Under the pieces are notes generated by a model. It was not told the DNA's origin and made no database searches. It was given only the letters and a program-made list of their open reading frames with translations. Below, piece by piece: positions 16,597-25,050 of a stretch of DNA of 64,000 bases. Each line of letters starts with the position of its first letter. Position 1 is the first letter of the stretch. Position numbers and translations under genes: made by a program. The stretch is from contig NZ_DBMV01000033.1 of the NCBI RefSeq assembly GCF_002298975.1, positions 1 through 64,000 of the forward strand, written 5' to 3'. Source of the stretch: Ralstonia sp. UBA689. Lineage in GTDB: Bacteria > Pseudomonadota > Gammaproteobacteria > Burkholderiales > Burkholderiaceae.

Positions 16597-18060
16597 TCAG
16601 GCGGGGCTTGCCGCGCCGGCTGCCGCCAGTTGACGCTGCTGCGTGCCCAGTCGTGCAAAGCCCGCTGCGGCTGCGCCGAGCGCCACCAGCATGGCGATGC
16701 ATCCGGCGATCGCGCCGTGCGTGATGCCGGTGGCGCTGCCGTCTGCGGCAAACGTGAAATAGAGCCCGCCGATACAGGCCACGCCCAGCGCGCCCGCCAA
16801 TTGCTGCGCCGTGATCAGCAGCCCCGCCGCCGCACCGGCTTGCGTGCGGGTCACGCCGGTCAGCACCAGGCCGATCAGCGGGACCACGACCAGCCCCTGC
16901 CCGGCCCCGTACAGCGCCACTGCGACGCCGATGCGCATCATGCCCGGCGTGGCGGGGTGCGCCCATTCCGCGCCAAAGCCTGACAGCAGCACCAGCAGGC
17001 CCGCTGCCATCAGGCCAAGGCCGCCCAGCAGGGCGCGCATGCCGTAACGCCGCACCAATGCATTGGCCACACGCGATGTGATCAGAAAGGTGATGGCCAA
17101 CGGCAAGATGGCAACGCCCATGCGCAGCGCGGAGAGTTGCCGCCCATTCTGCAGATACAGCGTGATGATCAGGAAGAACGCCATCATCCCGATGTAGTGC
17201 AGCCCCGACGCTGTCAGGCCCGTCATGAAGGCGCGGTGCTGCAGCAGCGTGGGCGGCAGCAGTGGTGTGCCACCGGCGCGGTCGACGCGCGCTTCGAGCT
17301 GCTGGAAGGTCGCCATGCCGAGCAGGCCCACGATCAGCAACGCCAGGCTCCACACCGGCCAGTGCAGTTCGCGGCCGAACAGCAGCGGCACGAGCACGGC
17401 AGCCACGCTGATGGCCATCCACGCTACGCCGGCGGTGTCGAGGCGGACCTCGGCGGCGGCAGTTGGGCGCGGAATCCAACGCCAGCCCAGCAGTGCCGCT
17501 GTCAATCCCACTGGTACGTTGATCAGGAACGCCGCGCGCCAGCCCAGCCCGGCGATGTCCGCGCTCGTGAGGGCGCCGCCCACCAGCAGCCCGGCCGCGC
17601 CGCCGGTGCCCATGACCAACCCGAAGATCGACAGCGCGCGGTCGCGCTCCGCGCCGGCAAAGAGCGCCTGAACGCTCGCCAGTACCTGCGGCACCATCAT
17701 CGCGGCGGATAGCCCCTGCGCGAACCGCCATGCGATCAGCGCCGGTGCACTGCCCGCCAGCCCACAGCCGGCCGACGTGGCGGTAAAGGCGATCAGGCCC
17801 AGCAGGAACAAGCGCCGCCGCCCGAACAGGTCGCCCAGGCGGCCGCCGGTGATGAGCAAGATCGCATAACCGAGCTGGTAGACGGCCAGCACCGCCTCCA
17901 GTTGTGCGGGCGTGGCATGCAGGCTCGTGCGGATGCTCGGAATCGCGACATTGGCGATGAATGCATCGACGATGAACATGAATTGCGCCGTCACCATCAC
18001 GCCAAAGGCGAGCCAGCGGCGAGGCTCAGACGTGGAGAGGGTGGAAGAAACGTGGGTCAC
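16597..18060 (-). CDS. MFS multidrug transporter, DHA2 (EmrB/QacA) type
   Basis: 487 residues with about 14 membrane helices, the DHA2 family count. Motif A (GGRLGDLFGRRRLFLLG) sits in the loop after helix 2. The N-terminal segment WLAFGVMVTAQFMFIVDAFIANVAIPSI is typical of EmrB/QacA drug:proton antiporters. It is divergent from the XRE-type regulator at 18185, with 124 bp between them, suggesting local control. The aquaporin follows downstream. Substrate not predictable. Confidence 0.9.
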   Translation of the reverse strand: MTHVSSTLSTSEPRRWLAFGVMVTAQFMFIVDAFIANVAIPSIRTSLHATPAQLEAVLAVYQLGYAILLITGGRLGDLFGRRRLFLLGLIAFTATSAGCGLAGSAPALIAWRFAQGLSAAMMVPQVLASVQALFAGAERDRALSIFGLVMGTGGAAGLLVGGALTSADIAGLGWRAAFLINVPVGLTAALLGWRWIPRPTAAAEVRLDTAGVAWMAISVAAVLVPLLFGRELHWPVWSLALLIVGLLGMATFQQLEARVDRAGGTPLLPPTLLQHRAFMTGLTASGLHYIGMMAFFLIITLYLQNGRQLSALRMGVAILPLAITFLITSRVANALVRRYGMRALLGGLGLMAAGLLVLLSGFGAEWAHPATPGMMRIGVAVALYGAGQGLVVVPLIGLVLTGVTRTQAGAAAGLLITAQQLAGALGVACIGGLYFTFAADGSATGITHGAIAGCIAMLVALGAAAAGFARLGTQQRQLAAAGAASPA

Positions 18061-18184
18061 GATCGGCTCCGGAAAGTAGGATGAGCGCAGCGTAGGCGCC
18101 CGGGCCGATTCGATGCAGAGCTAGGATTAACCTAGGATTGTGTTATCCCTCCCACCTATACGCGCCGTCGTGTGTAATGCCGCC

Positions 18185-19027
18185 ATGGACGATTTCACCG
18201 CCGACCTTTCCCGCTTCCCTGCGTTTCCTGCCGCGCCCCGCAACGAGCTGGGCGAGTTCCTGCGCAGCCGGCGCGGTCAGTTGCGCCCCCAGGATGTCGG
18301 CCTGCCAGAGGGCAGCGGGCGCCGCCGCACCGCCGGCCTGCGCCGGGAGGAAGTCGCCCAGCTCGCCAACATCAGCATCGATTGGTATGTGCGCATTGAG
18401 CAGGGGCGCGACGTGCGGCCTTCGGTGGCGACCATCGAGGCGATCGGTCGGGCATTGAAGCTGTCACCGGACGAGCGCGCGCACATGCGTGGCCTTGCGC
18501 GCGCGGAATCGGTCTTCACGGAGGGGGCCGGGCGCTCACCGGCCGAAGCCGTGCCCGACGTCTTGCGCCGGGCCGTTGCCCGCATGGACCTGCCCGCTCA
18601 CGTGCGCAGCTACCGCGCCGACCTGCTGTGCTGGAACGAGGCCGCCTCGCGGCTGTTCATGGATTTCGGCACGATGCCGCCGGAAGACTGCAACGCGCTG
18701 GTCTACATGTTTCTGTACGCCAACGCGCGCGAGCGCTTTGTCGAGTGGGAGAACGAGGCGCGCCGCATGCTGGCGAAGTTCCGTGCGGTGTACGACCCGC
18801 ATGCGGACGACCCGGTGCTCGTGGCGCTGGTCGACCGGCTGCGCACCTGCAGCCGCGAGTTCGACACCTGGTGGCGCCAGCACGAGGTGCGCGCCCAGCG
18901 CGCGGAGCACAAGCTGATTCGTACGTCCGACGGCAAGATCGTCCGTTACGACTACATCGGCCTGCCGGTGGTGGAAGACCCGCGCTTGCGCATGGTGCTG
19001 TACGTGCCGGTGGAGGACGGCACCTGA
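18185..19027 (+). CDS. XRE-family regulator with MmyB-like ligand-binding domain
   Basis: 280 residues. The N-terminal helix-turn-helix contains RRTAGLRREEVAQLANIS and WYVRIEQGRD, hallmarks of MmyB-type XRE regulators. A C-terminal ligand-binding domain (~115-275) follows, with the D-L-L-x-W-N and N-x-x-x-x-x-F motifs. These proteins usually repress an adjacent dehydrogenase or transporter gene. Here the divergent MFS pump is the likely target. An upstream in-frame ATG at 18140 overlaps the intergenic control region, so 18185 is preferred. Confidence 0.88.
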   Translation: MDDFTADLSRFPAFPAAPRNELGEFLRSRRGQLRPQDVGLPEGSGRRRTAGLRREEVAQLANISIDWYVRIEQGRDVRPSVATIEAIGRALKLSPDERAHMRGLARAESVFTEGAGRSPAEAVPDVLRRAVARMDLPAHVRSYRADLLCWNEAASRLFMDFGTMPPEDCNALVYMFLYANARERFVEWENEARRMLAKFRAVYDPHADDPVLVALVDRLRTCSREFDTWWRQHEVRAQRAEHKLIRTSDGKIVRYDYIGLPVVEDPRLRMVLYVPVEDGT

Positions 19028-19030
19028 GGC

Positions 19031-19621
19031 TCAAGCTGTCAGCGCCGCGAAGATGGTGTCCGTGCTGCGTACGCGGCCCAGGCGCGGGAAGACGTTCTCC
19101 ACCGAAGACCGATGCAGTGCGGCATCGGTTGAGCTCATGGCATCTTCGGCCAGCACCAGCGCGTAGCCGTGCTCCCATGCGGCACGCGCGGTCGATTCCA
19201 CACCGACGTGCGTGGAGATGCCGCCCAGCACGATCGTCGAGATGCCGCGGCGGCGCAATTGCAGGTCCAGCTCCGTGCCGTAGAAGGCGCCCCATTGGCG
19301 TTTGGTGATCTGGATATCGGTGGGCGCGACGTCCAGCTCGGCGGGCTGTTCCCACCATTGGGGCGGCAGGCCACCGGGCGGCATCGGCGCGGGGCGGTCG
19401 ACGGGCTGGCGCGGCGCATCGGCATAGTCAGGTGACCAACCCACGCGCACCAGCACCACCGGCGCGCCCAGCTCGCGAAAGCGCTTGGCCAGTTTGGCGG
19501 ATGCTCCCAACACCTGGTCCGGTGAGTGCGGCCCCTGCGCAAACGGCAGGATGCCGCGTTGCAGGTCGATCAGCACCAGCGCGGTGGTTTTGGCGGACAG
19601 CGGTTGCAGCGGTTCGGGCAT
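19031..19621 (-). CDS. Isochorismatase-family hydrolase-like protein (Cys position is Gly)
   Basis: 196 residues, start chosen for AGGAGA just upstream. Isochorismatase-fold segments: ALVLIDLQRG (catalytic Asp), ITKRQWGAFYGT (catalytic Lys) and GGISTHVGVESTARAAWEHG. In cysteine-hydrolase members the last motif reads T-x-V-C-V; here the Cys position is Gly. The protein may use another chemistry or act on a non-amide substrate. The gene lies 20 bp downstream of the thioesterase gene on the same strand, probably one operon. The XRE gene ends 3 bp away, convergent. Confidence 0.85.
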   Translation of the reverse strand: MPEPLQPLSAKTTALVLIDLQRGILPFAQGPHSPDQVLGASAKLAKRFRELGAPVVLVRVGWSPDYADAPRQPVDRPAPMPPGGLPPQWWEQPAELDVAPTDIQITKRQWGAFYGTELDLQLRRRGISTIVLGGISTHVGVESTARAAWEHGYALVLAEDAMSSTDAALHRSSVENVFPRLGRVRSTDTIFAALTA

Positions 19622-19641
19622 CAATGTCTCCTGGCAAGTCG

Positions 19642-20076
19642 TTACGGACGGCGGATCACACACGTTGCCGTGGCATGCGCCAGCAACGTTCCATCCTGCG
19701 TCTTGAGCGTGCCCTCCGACACGCCGATCGTGCGCGAGACATGCAGCACGCGCCCCTCAGCCACCAGCGGCTCATCTACTGGCACCGCCTTCACCATCTT
19801 CACGTTCAGGTCGACCGTGCCGTAGCCGACGCCGGCTTCCAGCGTGGAGTGCACCGCGCAGCCCGTGACCGAATCGAGCACCGTGGCCGCAAAGCCGCCG
19901 TGCACGCCGCCCAGCGGATTGAGGTGGCGCTTGTCTGCCTTGGCGCCGAAGCGCACGGTGCCGGCGTCGATGGCTTCCATCGTCATCGGGATGGTTTCGC
20001 TGATGGACGCGCGCGGCAGATCGCCGCGCGACATGGCCTGCAGCAATTGCAGGCCGGTCATTTGGGACGGATGCAT
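19642..20076 (-). CDS. PaaI-family thioesterase (hotdog fold)
   Basis: 144 residues. The hotdog thioesterase motif NPLGGVHGGFAATVLDS is clear, including the catalytic HGG region, with the later TVDLNVKMVKAV strand typical of the PaaI/HGG family. It should hydrolyse acyl- or aryl-CoA thioesters. It is first of a two-gene minus-strand unit with the isochorismatase-like gene. The 278 bp upstream, toward the porin, contain the porin promoter region but no gene. Confidence 0.88.
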   Translation of the reverse strand: MHPSQMTGLQLLQAMSRGDLPRASISETIPMTMEAIDAGTVRFGAKADKRHLNPLGGVHGGFAATVLDSVTGCAVHSTLEAGVGYGTVDLNVKMVKAVPVDEPLVAEGRVLHVSRTIGVSEGTLKTQDGTLLAHATATCVIRRP

Positions 20077-20354
20077 GGGCAGTCAGTCGTTTGGGGTGGG
20101 GTGGGACGGCACGACACTCTACCCCGAGCCAGGTTTTTGTGACTGCAATGCGTTGCAACGGCCCGCGCAACAACGCCCCCAATGCGGGCGAGCCCTAGCG
20201 TTGCATCCATGCCGACGCGAAAGGCTCCAGAAAGGTGGCCCCCTCTACGCTCGCCCAGCGATTGCATCGGGCGGCCTGACCATCCGCTCCCTGCGCGTTA
20301 CCCCAAGCCGGCATCACGACCGGACACCATCACCCACAAAGCAAGGAGACTTCG

Positions 20355-21497
20355 ATGTCCCGTACCACGCGTTTTCGTACTCATGCCCTGGCGGCGACTG
20401 CTGCAGCCGTGGCCACCCTGGCCGCTCCCGGCGCCCACGCACAAGCGTCGAACGTGACGCTCTACGGCCTGATCGACACCACCATCAGCACCGTCAACAA
20501 CACCAACGCCTCAGGCGCGCGCACCACCGGCTTCCAGATCCCCTGGTTCTCGGGCAGCCGTTGGGGCCTGACCGGCAAGGAAGACCTGGGCGGCGGCACG
20601 TCGGCCATCTTCAAACTGGAATCGGAATATGAAACGCCGACCGGCAACATGGACACCCCGGGGGTGCTGTTCAACCGCGATGCCTGGGTGGGCCTGTCGA
20701 GCGAGGCGCTGGGCAAGCTGACCTTCGGCCGCCAGAACGCGATTGCCCGTGACGTGTCGGGTATCTACGGCGACCCGTACACCAGTGCGAAAGTCGGTCT
20801 GGACGAAGGCGGCTACACCAACACCAACAACTTCAAGCAATTGATTTTCTACGCAGGCAGCGCCACCGGCACGCGCATGAACAACGGCGTGGTGTGGAAG
20901 AAGATGTGGGGCGGCCGCTTCCTGACAGCCCTGGGCTATCAGTTTGGCGAAGTGCCGGGCCAGTTCACGCAAGGCACCACCGAGTCGCTCGCGCTGGGCT
21001 ACAACGGCGACAACTTCCACCTGGCGGGCTTCGCGCAACAGGCCAAGGTGGGCGGCTTCATGGATCGTTCGTACTCGGTGGGCGGCAACGTGATCTTCGG
21101 CATGTTCCGTGTCAACGCCGGCTACTTCCACTACACCGGCGAGCAACCGGCCGCGCTGGGCAACCGCAAGGACGACGCCTACACCGTGTCGCTGAAGGTT
21201 GCCCCGCCGGGTGCCTTCGACTACGAGATCGGCTACCAGATCATGAAGGCCGACAACGCCGCCTTCAGCGCCGACGGCAACACGCTCAACGCGTATGCCA
21301 GCGTGGTGGGTGCCACCGCAGCGGGCAGCGGCCGCAAGAACACGCTGTATGGCTCGGTGTTCTACCACGTGTCCAAGCGCACCGAGTTCTACGTGGCGGC
21401 CGACTACATGAAACTGAAGGATCAGTACATCGTGGGTTCGACCAACGGCCATAACAGCCAGACCGAGTTTGGCGTCGGTATGCGCACCCGCTTCTGA
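20355..21497 (+). CDS. OmpC-like general porin
   Basis: 380 residues with a signal peptide cleaved near residue 31 (GAHAQ). The mature start SNVTLYGLIDTTIS and the following SRWGLTGKEDLGGG are signatures of betaproteobacterial Gram-negative porins (Porin_4/OmpC-type 16-stranded trimers). It ends FGVGMRTRF with C-terminal Phe. AAGGAG precedes the ATG. It is monocistronic, with a hairpin just after the stop. Confidence 0.93.
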   Translation: MSRTTRFRTHALAATAAAVATLAAPGAHAQASNVTLYGLIDTTISTVNNTNASGARTTGFQIPWFSGSRWGLTGKEDLGGGTSAIFKLESEYETPTGNMDTPGVLFNRDAWVGLSSEALGKLTFGRQNAIARDVSGIYGDPYTSAKVGLDEGGYTNTNNFKQLIFYAGSATGTRMNNGVVWKKMWGGRFLTALGYQFGEVPGQFTQGTTESLALGYNGDNFHLAGFAQQAKVGGFMDRSYSVGGNVIFGMFRVNAGYFHYTGEQPAALGNRKDDAYTVSLKVAPPGAFDYEIGYQIMKADNAAFSADGNTLNAYASVVGATAAGSGRKNTLYGSVFYHVSKRTEFYVAADYMKLKDQYIVGSTNGHNSQTEFGVGMRTRF

Positions 21498-21503
21498 TGA
21501 CGT

Positions 21504-21524
21504 GCTGAGCGCCAGGCGCTCAGC
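21504..21524. terminator. Hairpin between convergent genes
   Basis: GCTGAGCGC (21504-21512) pairs perfectly with GCGCTCAGC (21516-21524) around a 3-nt loop, between the porin stop and the stop of the convergent binding-protein gene, which it overlaps. There is no T-run, so it may block transcription weakly or only protect RNA ends. Confidence 0.45.
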
Positions 21525-22566
21525 GCTCGCGCACCTGATCAACGAATTTGTTGGTATAGGTGCGCGAGAGGTCGATGTGCTTGTCGCGCGCGTTGGCATT
21601 GCTGGCAGCGAGGACGCGCAGGACGGTGGGTGGGCCGTCGTCCGGCATGCGTCCGTCGGTGCCGAAAGTGGGCAACGCTGCGGCAAGCGCTTTGACGTAA
21701 AGCTCGGGATGCTCGCGCCGGAATTCGGCCGGCATGTGTGCGGCGACGTCCTCTACGCTATGCGTGTGCATGTAGCGCAGGGTCCGCACAAAGGCACGTG
21801 CCAGCTTGGCGGCCAAGTCCGGATGGGCTTCGAGCCATTCGGTCTGCAGATACAGGCACGCGGCCGGATACGAACCACCCAGCGCCGCGCGCGTGCCTTC
21901 GAGCGTGCGCAGGTCGAGCAGCACGCGGGCCTCGCCATTGCGCGCCAGGCGCGAGGCGGTCGGGTCGGTGGTCATGCCGGCATCGATGCGACCGCTGCGC
22001 AGCGCGCTGAAAAAGCTGTGCTCGGCACCGACCGGCAGCATGGTGTAGTCACCGGCAGATAGACCTTGCTGCGTCATCAGGTAACGCGTGAGAAAGCTGG
22101 TGGAGGCCCCAAGCCCCGTTACGCCCAGCGTGCGGCCGCGCAGATCGCGCATCGCCTGCACCGTGGCGGGCAGCCGCGTGGACACCACCTCCGCTTCGCC
22201 AGGCACCTGGCTGAACACGACAATGGCACGCACTTCCTTGCCCTTGGCCTGCAGGTCGATCGTGTGGTCGTAAAAGCCGACCACACCTTGCGCGAAACCG
22301 GTCAGCAGTTCGCTTTCGGCGTCCACACCGGCGGGTTGCGAGAGCAACTCCACCTCGATCCCCTCGTCGTGGAAATAGCCCAGGCGCTGCGCCAGCGTGG
22401 CAGGCAGGTAGATCATCTTGGCGGTGCCGCTGACCATCAGGGTCAGGCGCGTCGGGTCTTGCGCCAGGGCATGCGAGGCCGCTGCCGTCAGGCAGGCGGC
22501 GAGCCACGGCGTGACCCAGCCCCGGAGGCCGCGTGCGCGGGCGTCCCTGCAGGTAAAAACACCCAT
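21520..22566 (-). CDS. NMT1/THI5-like ABC transporter substrate-binding protein
   Basis: 348 residues from the ATG at 22566, which has GGAGA upstream. A signal peptide is followed by SGTAKMIYLPATLAQRLGYF and the GVTGLGASTSFLTRYLM block, typical of NitT/TauT/SsuA-type (NMT1-like) periplasmic binding proteins. The ligand could be an aliphatic sulfonate, nitrate-like anion or pyrimidine; the sequence does not decide. No ATPase or permease is adjacent. It diverges from the two-component system at 22720, which may control it. Confidence 0.82.
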   Translation of the reverse strand: MGVFTCRDARARGLRGWVTPWLAACLTAAASHALAQDPTRLTLMVSGTAKMIYLPATLAQRLGYFHDEGIEVELLSQPAGVDAESELLTGFAQGVVGFYDHTIDLQAKGKEVRAIVVFSQVPGEAEVVSTRLPATVQAMRDLRGRTLGVTGLGASTSFLTRYLMTQQGLSAGDYTMLPVGAEHSFFSALRSGRIDAGMTTDPTASRLARNGEARVLLDLRTLEGTRAALGGSYPAACLYLQTEWLEAHPDLAAKLARAFVRTLRYMHTHSVEDVAAHMPAEFRREHPELYVKALAAALPTFGTDGRMPDDGPPTVLRVLAASNANARDKHIDLSRTYTNKFVDQVRER

Positions 22567-22719
22567 TGAGTTGTCTCCGGCTCTTTTGTAGATATCGGTA
22601 TCGCGCAAGCGCTGCGGTCATCAAGTGATGGGCCCGGCGCACGCGTAGGCAGCCGCCACCATTCTAGAAAGCGGCAACCCACAAATCGCTTTCATTTCCA
22701 GACCGCGCGTCGCCTTCGC

Positions 22720-23400
22720 ATGAAGCTGCTCCTGATCGAAGACAACGCCCCGCTGGCGCACTGGCTCTCCGAAGCGCTGCGCCGCGCGCACTTCACCGTG
22801 GACCACGCCACCGATGGCGAGTCCGCCGACAGCTTGTTGCTCACGCAGCATTACGATGTGGTGCTGCTCGATCTGCAACTGCCCACGCTGTCGGGTCAAG
22901 GTGTACTGCAACGTTTGCGCGCGCGCCGCAACGCTGTGCCGGTGCTGATCCTGACCGCCAGCGGCGGCATTGACGACAAGGTTGCCTGCCTGGGCGCCGG
23001 TGCGGATGACTACCTCGTCAAGCCGTTCGAGATCCGCGAACTGATTGCGCGCATCCAGGTGCTGGTGCGGCGCAGTACGCCCGACCAGTCGGTGGAGCTG
23101 CACTGCGGCGACCTGACCTACCACACCGGCAGCCGCACTTTCGTGCTGGCCGGCCAGCCGCTCGTGCTGCCCGCCCGCGAGCACACCGTGCTGGAAATCC
23201 TCATGCTTAAGCTCGGGCGCACGGTGTCCAAGCCGGCGCTGGTCAACGGCGTGTTCGGCCTGGACGAAGACGCCAGCCCCGAGGCCATCGAGATCTACAT
23301 TCACCGCCTGCGCAGGAAGCTGGAGCACTCGGCCGCCACCATCGTCACGCTGCGCGGCCTCGGTTACCTGCTGCGCGATGCCTCGACCCAATCCCAATAG
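22720..23400 (+). CDS. OmpR-family response regulator (TctD/QseB-like)
   Basis: 226 residues. Receiver: LLIEDNAPLA acidic pocket, phospho-acceptor VVLLDLQLP, Lys in LVKPFEIREL. The C-terminal winged helix has REHTVLEILMLKLGRTVSK and EIYIHRLRRKLE. It is followed by, and overlaps by 23 bp, the histidine kinase gene. Resemblance is closest to TctD/QseB-type regulators, whose partners often control uptake of organic acids. The divergent binding-protein gene is the natural target. Confidence 0.92.
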   Translation: MKLLLIEDNAPLAHWLSEALRRAHFTVDHATDGESADSLLLTQHYDVVLLDLQLPTLSGQGVLQRLRARRNAVPVLILTASGGIDDKVACLGAGADDYLVKPFEIRELIARIQVLVRRSTPDQSVELHCGDLTYHTGSRTFVLAGQPLVLPAREHTVLEILMLKLGRTVSKPALVNGVFGLDEDASPEAIEIYIHRLRRKLEHSAATIVTLRGLGYLLRDASTQSQ

Positions 23401-24868
23401 CGCGGGCGCAAGCCCGGCCCCGCCGCGCCCGGCCATCACGCAGACGGTTCAGCGCACCCGCAGTCTGCGTGCCCGGCTGGTGCTGTGGCTGGCCTTGCCA
23501 TTGGTGATCTACGTGGCCGCCGATGCGTGGCTGGACCTGGCCGCCGCGCGCCACAACGCCGATCTGGTGCACTTTCATGCGCTGGACACCGCCGCGCAGA
23601 TGATCAGCGGCCAGATCGAATGGGACGAAGGCCGCTTGCGCGTCTCGGTGCCCCCGGCCGCGCTGGCAGTGTTTGCCGCGCCGGAAACGACCGATGTGCC
23701 GGTGCGTGACCAGGTGTCATATCAGGTGAGCACCGAGCACGGCCGCCTGCTGGCCGGGCGGCTCGATTTCGGCACGCGCCCCGCGTTCGATGCCGCCGAC
23801 TTGGCCGATGCCGGCACGTATACCGACACCGTGGAAGGCCGGCCCGTGCACGTGGCCGCCGTGGTGCGCACCATGTACGACGCCGGGCGTACCGAGCGCG
23901 TCGTCACGCGCGTGGCGCAGACCATGAACGGCCGCGACGCGATGATCCGCCAGTTGTGGTGGCCCTCCACCGTGCGCCAGCTTGCCCTGGTGGGGCTGGC
24001 GCTGGCGATGATCCTGATCGGCCTGACGCTGGAGCTGCGGCCGATCCTGCGGCTGGCCGCCAACGTGTCGGCGCGCTCGCCCACCGACCTTGCCGCGCTC
24101 GATCCACGCGGACTGCAGCGCGAGTTGCAGCCCATTGCCAGCGCGTTCAACCAATACCTGCAGCGCATTGCCGACAACGCGCTGACGCAGAAGCGCTTCA
24201 TTGCCGATGCCGCGCACCAGATGCGCACGCCGCTGGCCATTCTCGACACGCAGATGCAGGTGGCCGCGCAAACCAACGCCGATGCCGCGCTGCGCGAAGT
24301 GCTGAAGGCCGCGCGCACCAGCACGCGCAACCTGGCCGATCTCATCAACGACCTGCTGCTGCTCTCGCAGGCCGAGGCCTCGGCCGCCACCAGCGAGACC
24401 GTCGACCTGACGCAGGTGGCGCGCACCGTGCTGGAAGACCTCGCGCTGCTGGCCGACGGCCGCCGCATCGACTTGGGCATGGATGCGGCCGAGCGGCCGC
24501 AGCCGGTCTGGACATCGGGCAACCGCACGCTGGTGGCGGCCCTGCTGTTCAACCTGGTAGACAACGCGGTGCGTTACACGCAGGAGGGTGGCCACGTGAC
24601 GGTGCAGGTCGCGGCCGATTACGGCTGGGCCATGCTCACCGTGACGGACAATGGCCCCGGCATCCCGCCCGAGGCGCATGCTCGCGTGTTCGAGCGCTTC
24701 ACGCGCCTGGCTGGCACGCACACCGAGGGCAGCGGCCTGGGCCTGGCGATCGTGCGGCAGATCGTCGATCGCATGGGCGGACAGATCGCGCTTGCGCCCG
24801 GACCGGGCGGTGTCGGGCTGGCGGTGACGGTGTGGCTGCGGCGCGCGGCGGCGCCGGCAGCCGTGTGA
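23378..24868 (+). CDS. Sensor histidine kinase (TctE/QseC-like)
   Basis: 496 residues. First membrane helix about residues 35-50, a periplasmic sensor region of about 150 residues with a TctE-N-like layout (W-D-E-G-R-L), and a second helix near 205-225. HisKA carries the phospho-His in DAAHQMRTPLAIL. The HATPase domain shows LVDNAVRYTQEGG, TDNGPGIP and GSGLGLAIVRQIVDRMGG. It starts inside the response-regulator gene, so the two are translationally coupled. It ends 10 bp before a triple 9-bp repeat that marks the left scar of the restriction island. Confidence 0.92.
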   Translation: MPRPNPNSAGASPAPPRPAITQTVQRTRSLRARLVLWLALPLVIYVAADAWLDLAAARHNADLVHFHALDTAAQMISGQIEWDEGRLRVSVPPAALAVFAAPETTDVPVRDQVSYQVSTEHGRLLAGRLDFGTRPAFDAADLADAGTYTDTVEGRPVHVAAVVRTMYDAGRTERVVTRVAQTMNGRDAMIRQLWWPSTVRQLALVGLALAMILIGLTLELRPILRLAANVSARSPTDLAALDPRGLQRELQPIASAFNQYLQRIADNALTQKRFIADAAHQMRTPLAILDTQMQVAAQTNADAALREVLKAARTSTRNLADLINDLLLLSQAEASAATSETVDLTQVARTVLEDLALLADGRRIDLGMDAAERPQPVWTSGNRTLVAALLFNLVDNAVRYTQEGGHVTVQVAADYGWAMLTVTDNGPGIPPEAHARVFERFTRLAGTHTEGSGLGLAIVRQIVDRMGGQIALAPGPGGVGLAVTVWLRRAAAPAAV

Positions 24869-24877
24869 GAATTCCCA

Positions 24878-24904
24878 CCGATTGCGCCGATTGCGCCGAT
24901 TGCC
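24878..24904. repeat. Three tandem 9-bp repeats
   Basis: CCGATTGCG occurs twice, then CCGATTGCC, head to tail. The array lies between the histidine kinase stop and the broken gene tail that borders the restriction island. It could be a slippage or recombination scar. Confidence 0.8.
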
Positions 24905-25012
24905 TTACTGCACCGACACAAACACCGGGTTCGAGTAGAACCACAGGTCGTTGTAGTTTCGGTCGTTGATGGCGTTGAAGCTTTTCGCGCCCATGCCAGG
25001 CAAGGTAGTCAC
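24905..25012 (-). pseudogene. C-terminal remnant of a broken gene
   Basis: On the minus strand a frame of about 35 codons ends in TAA (24905-24907) and reads ...NYNDLWFYSNPVFVSVQ. This looks like a genuine protein C-terminus: aromatic-rich, with the Y-S-N-P-x-[FY]-V ending found in some secreted enzymes. It has no start or upstream domain; just upstream lies the end of hsdR. I infer a gene truncated when the restriction island inserted. The family is not certain. Confidence 0.45.
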
Positions 25013-25050
25013 ACGGAATGTCCGGCAAGAGCCTGGGCGGCGCTGATGTT

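Noticed and set aside
15692..17731. A 679-codon frame suggesting an aquaporin with a long N-terminal fusion
   Set aside because: The N-terminal 420 codons overlap the MFS gene in another frame and have no domain; only the last 259 are the aquaporin.
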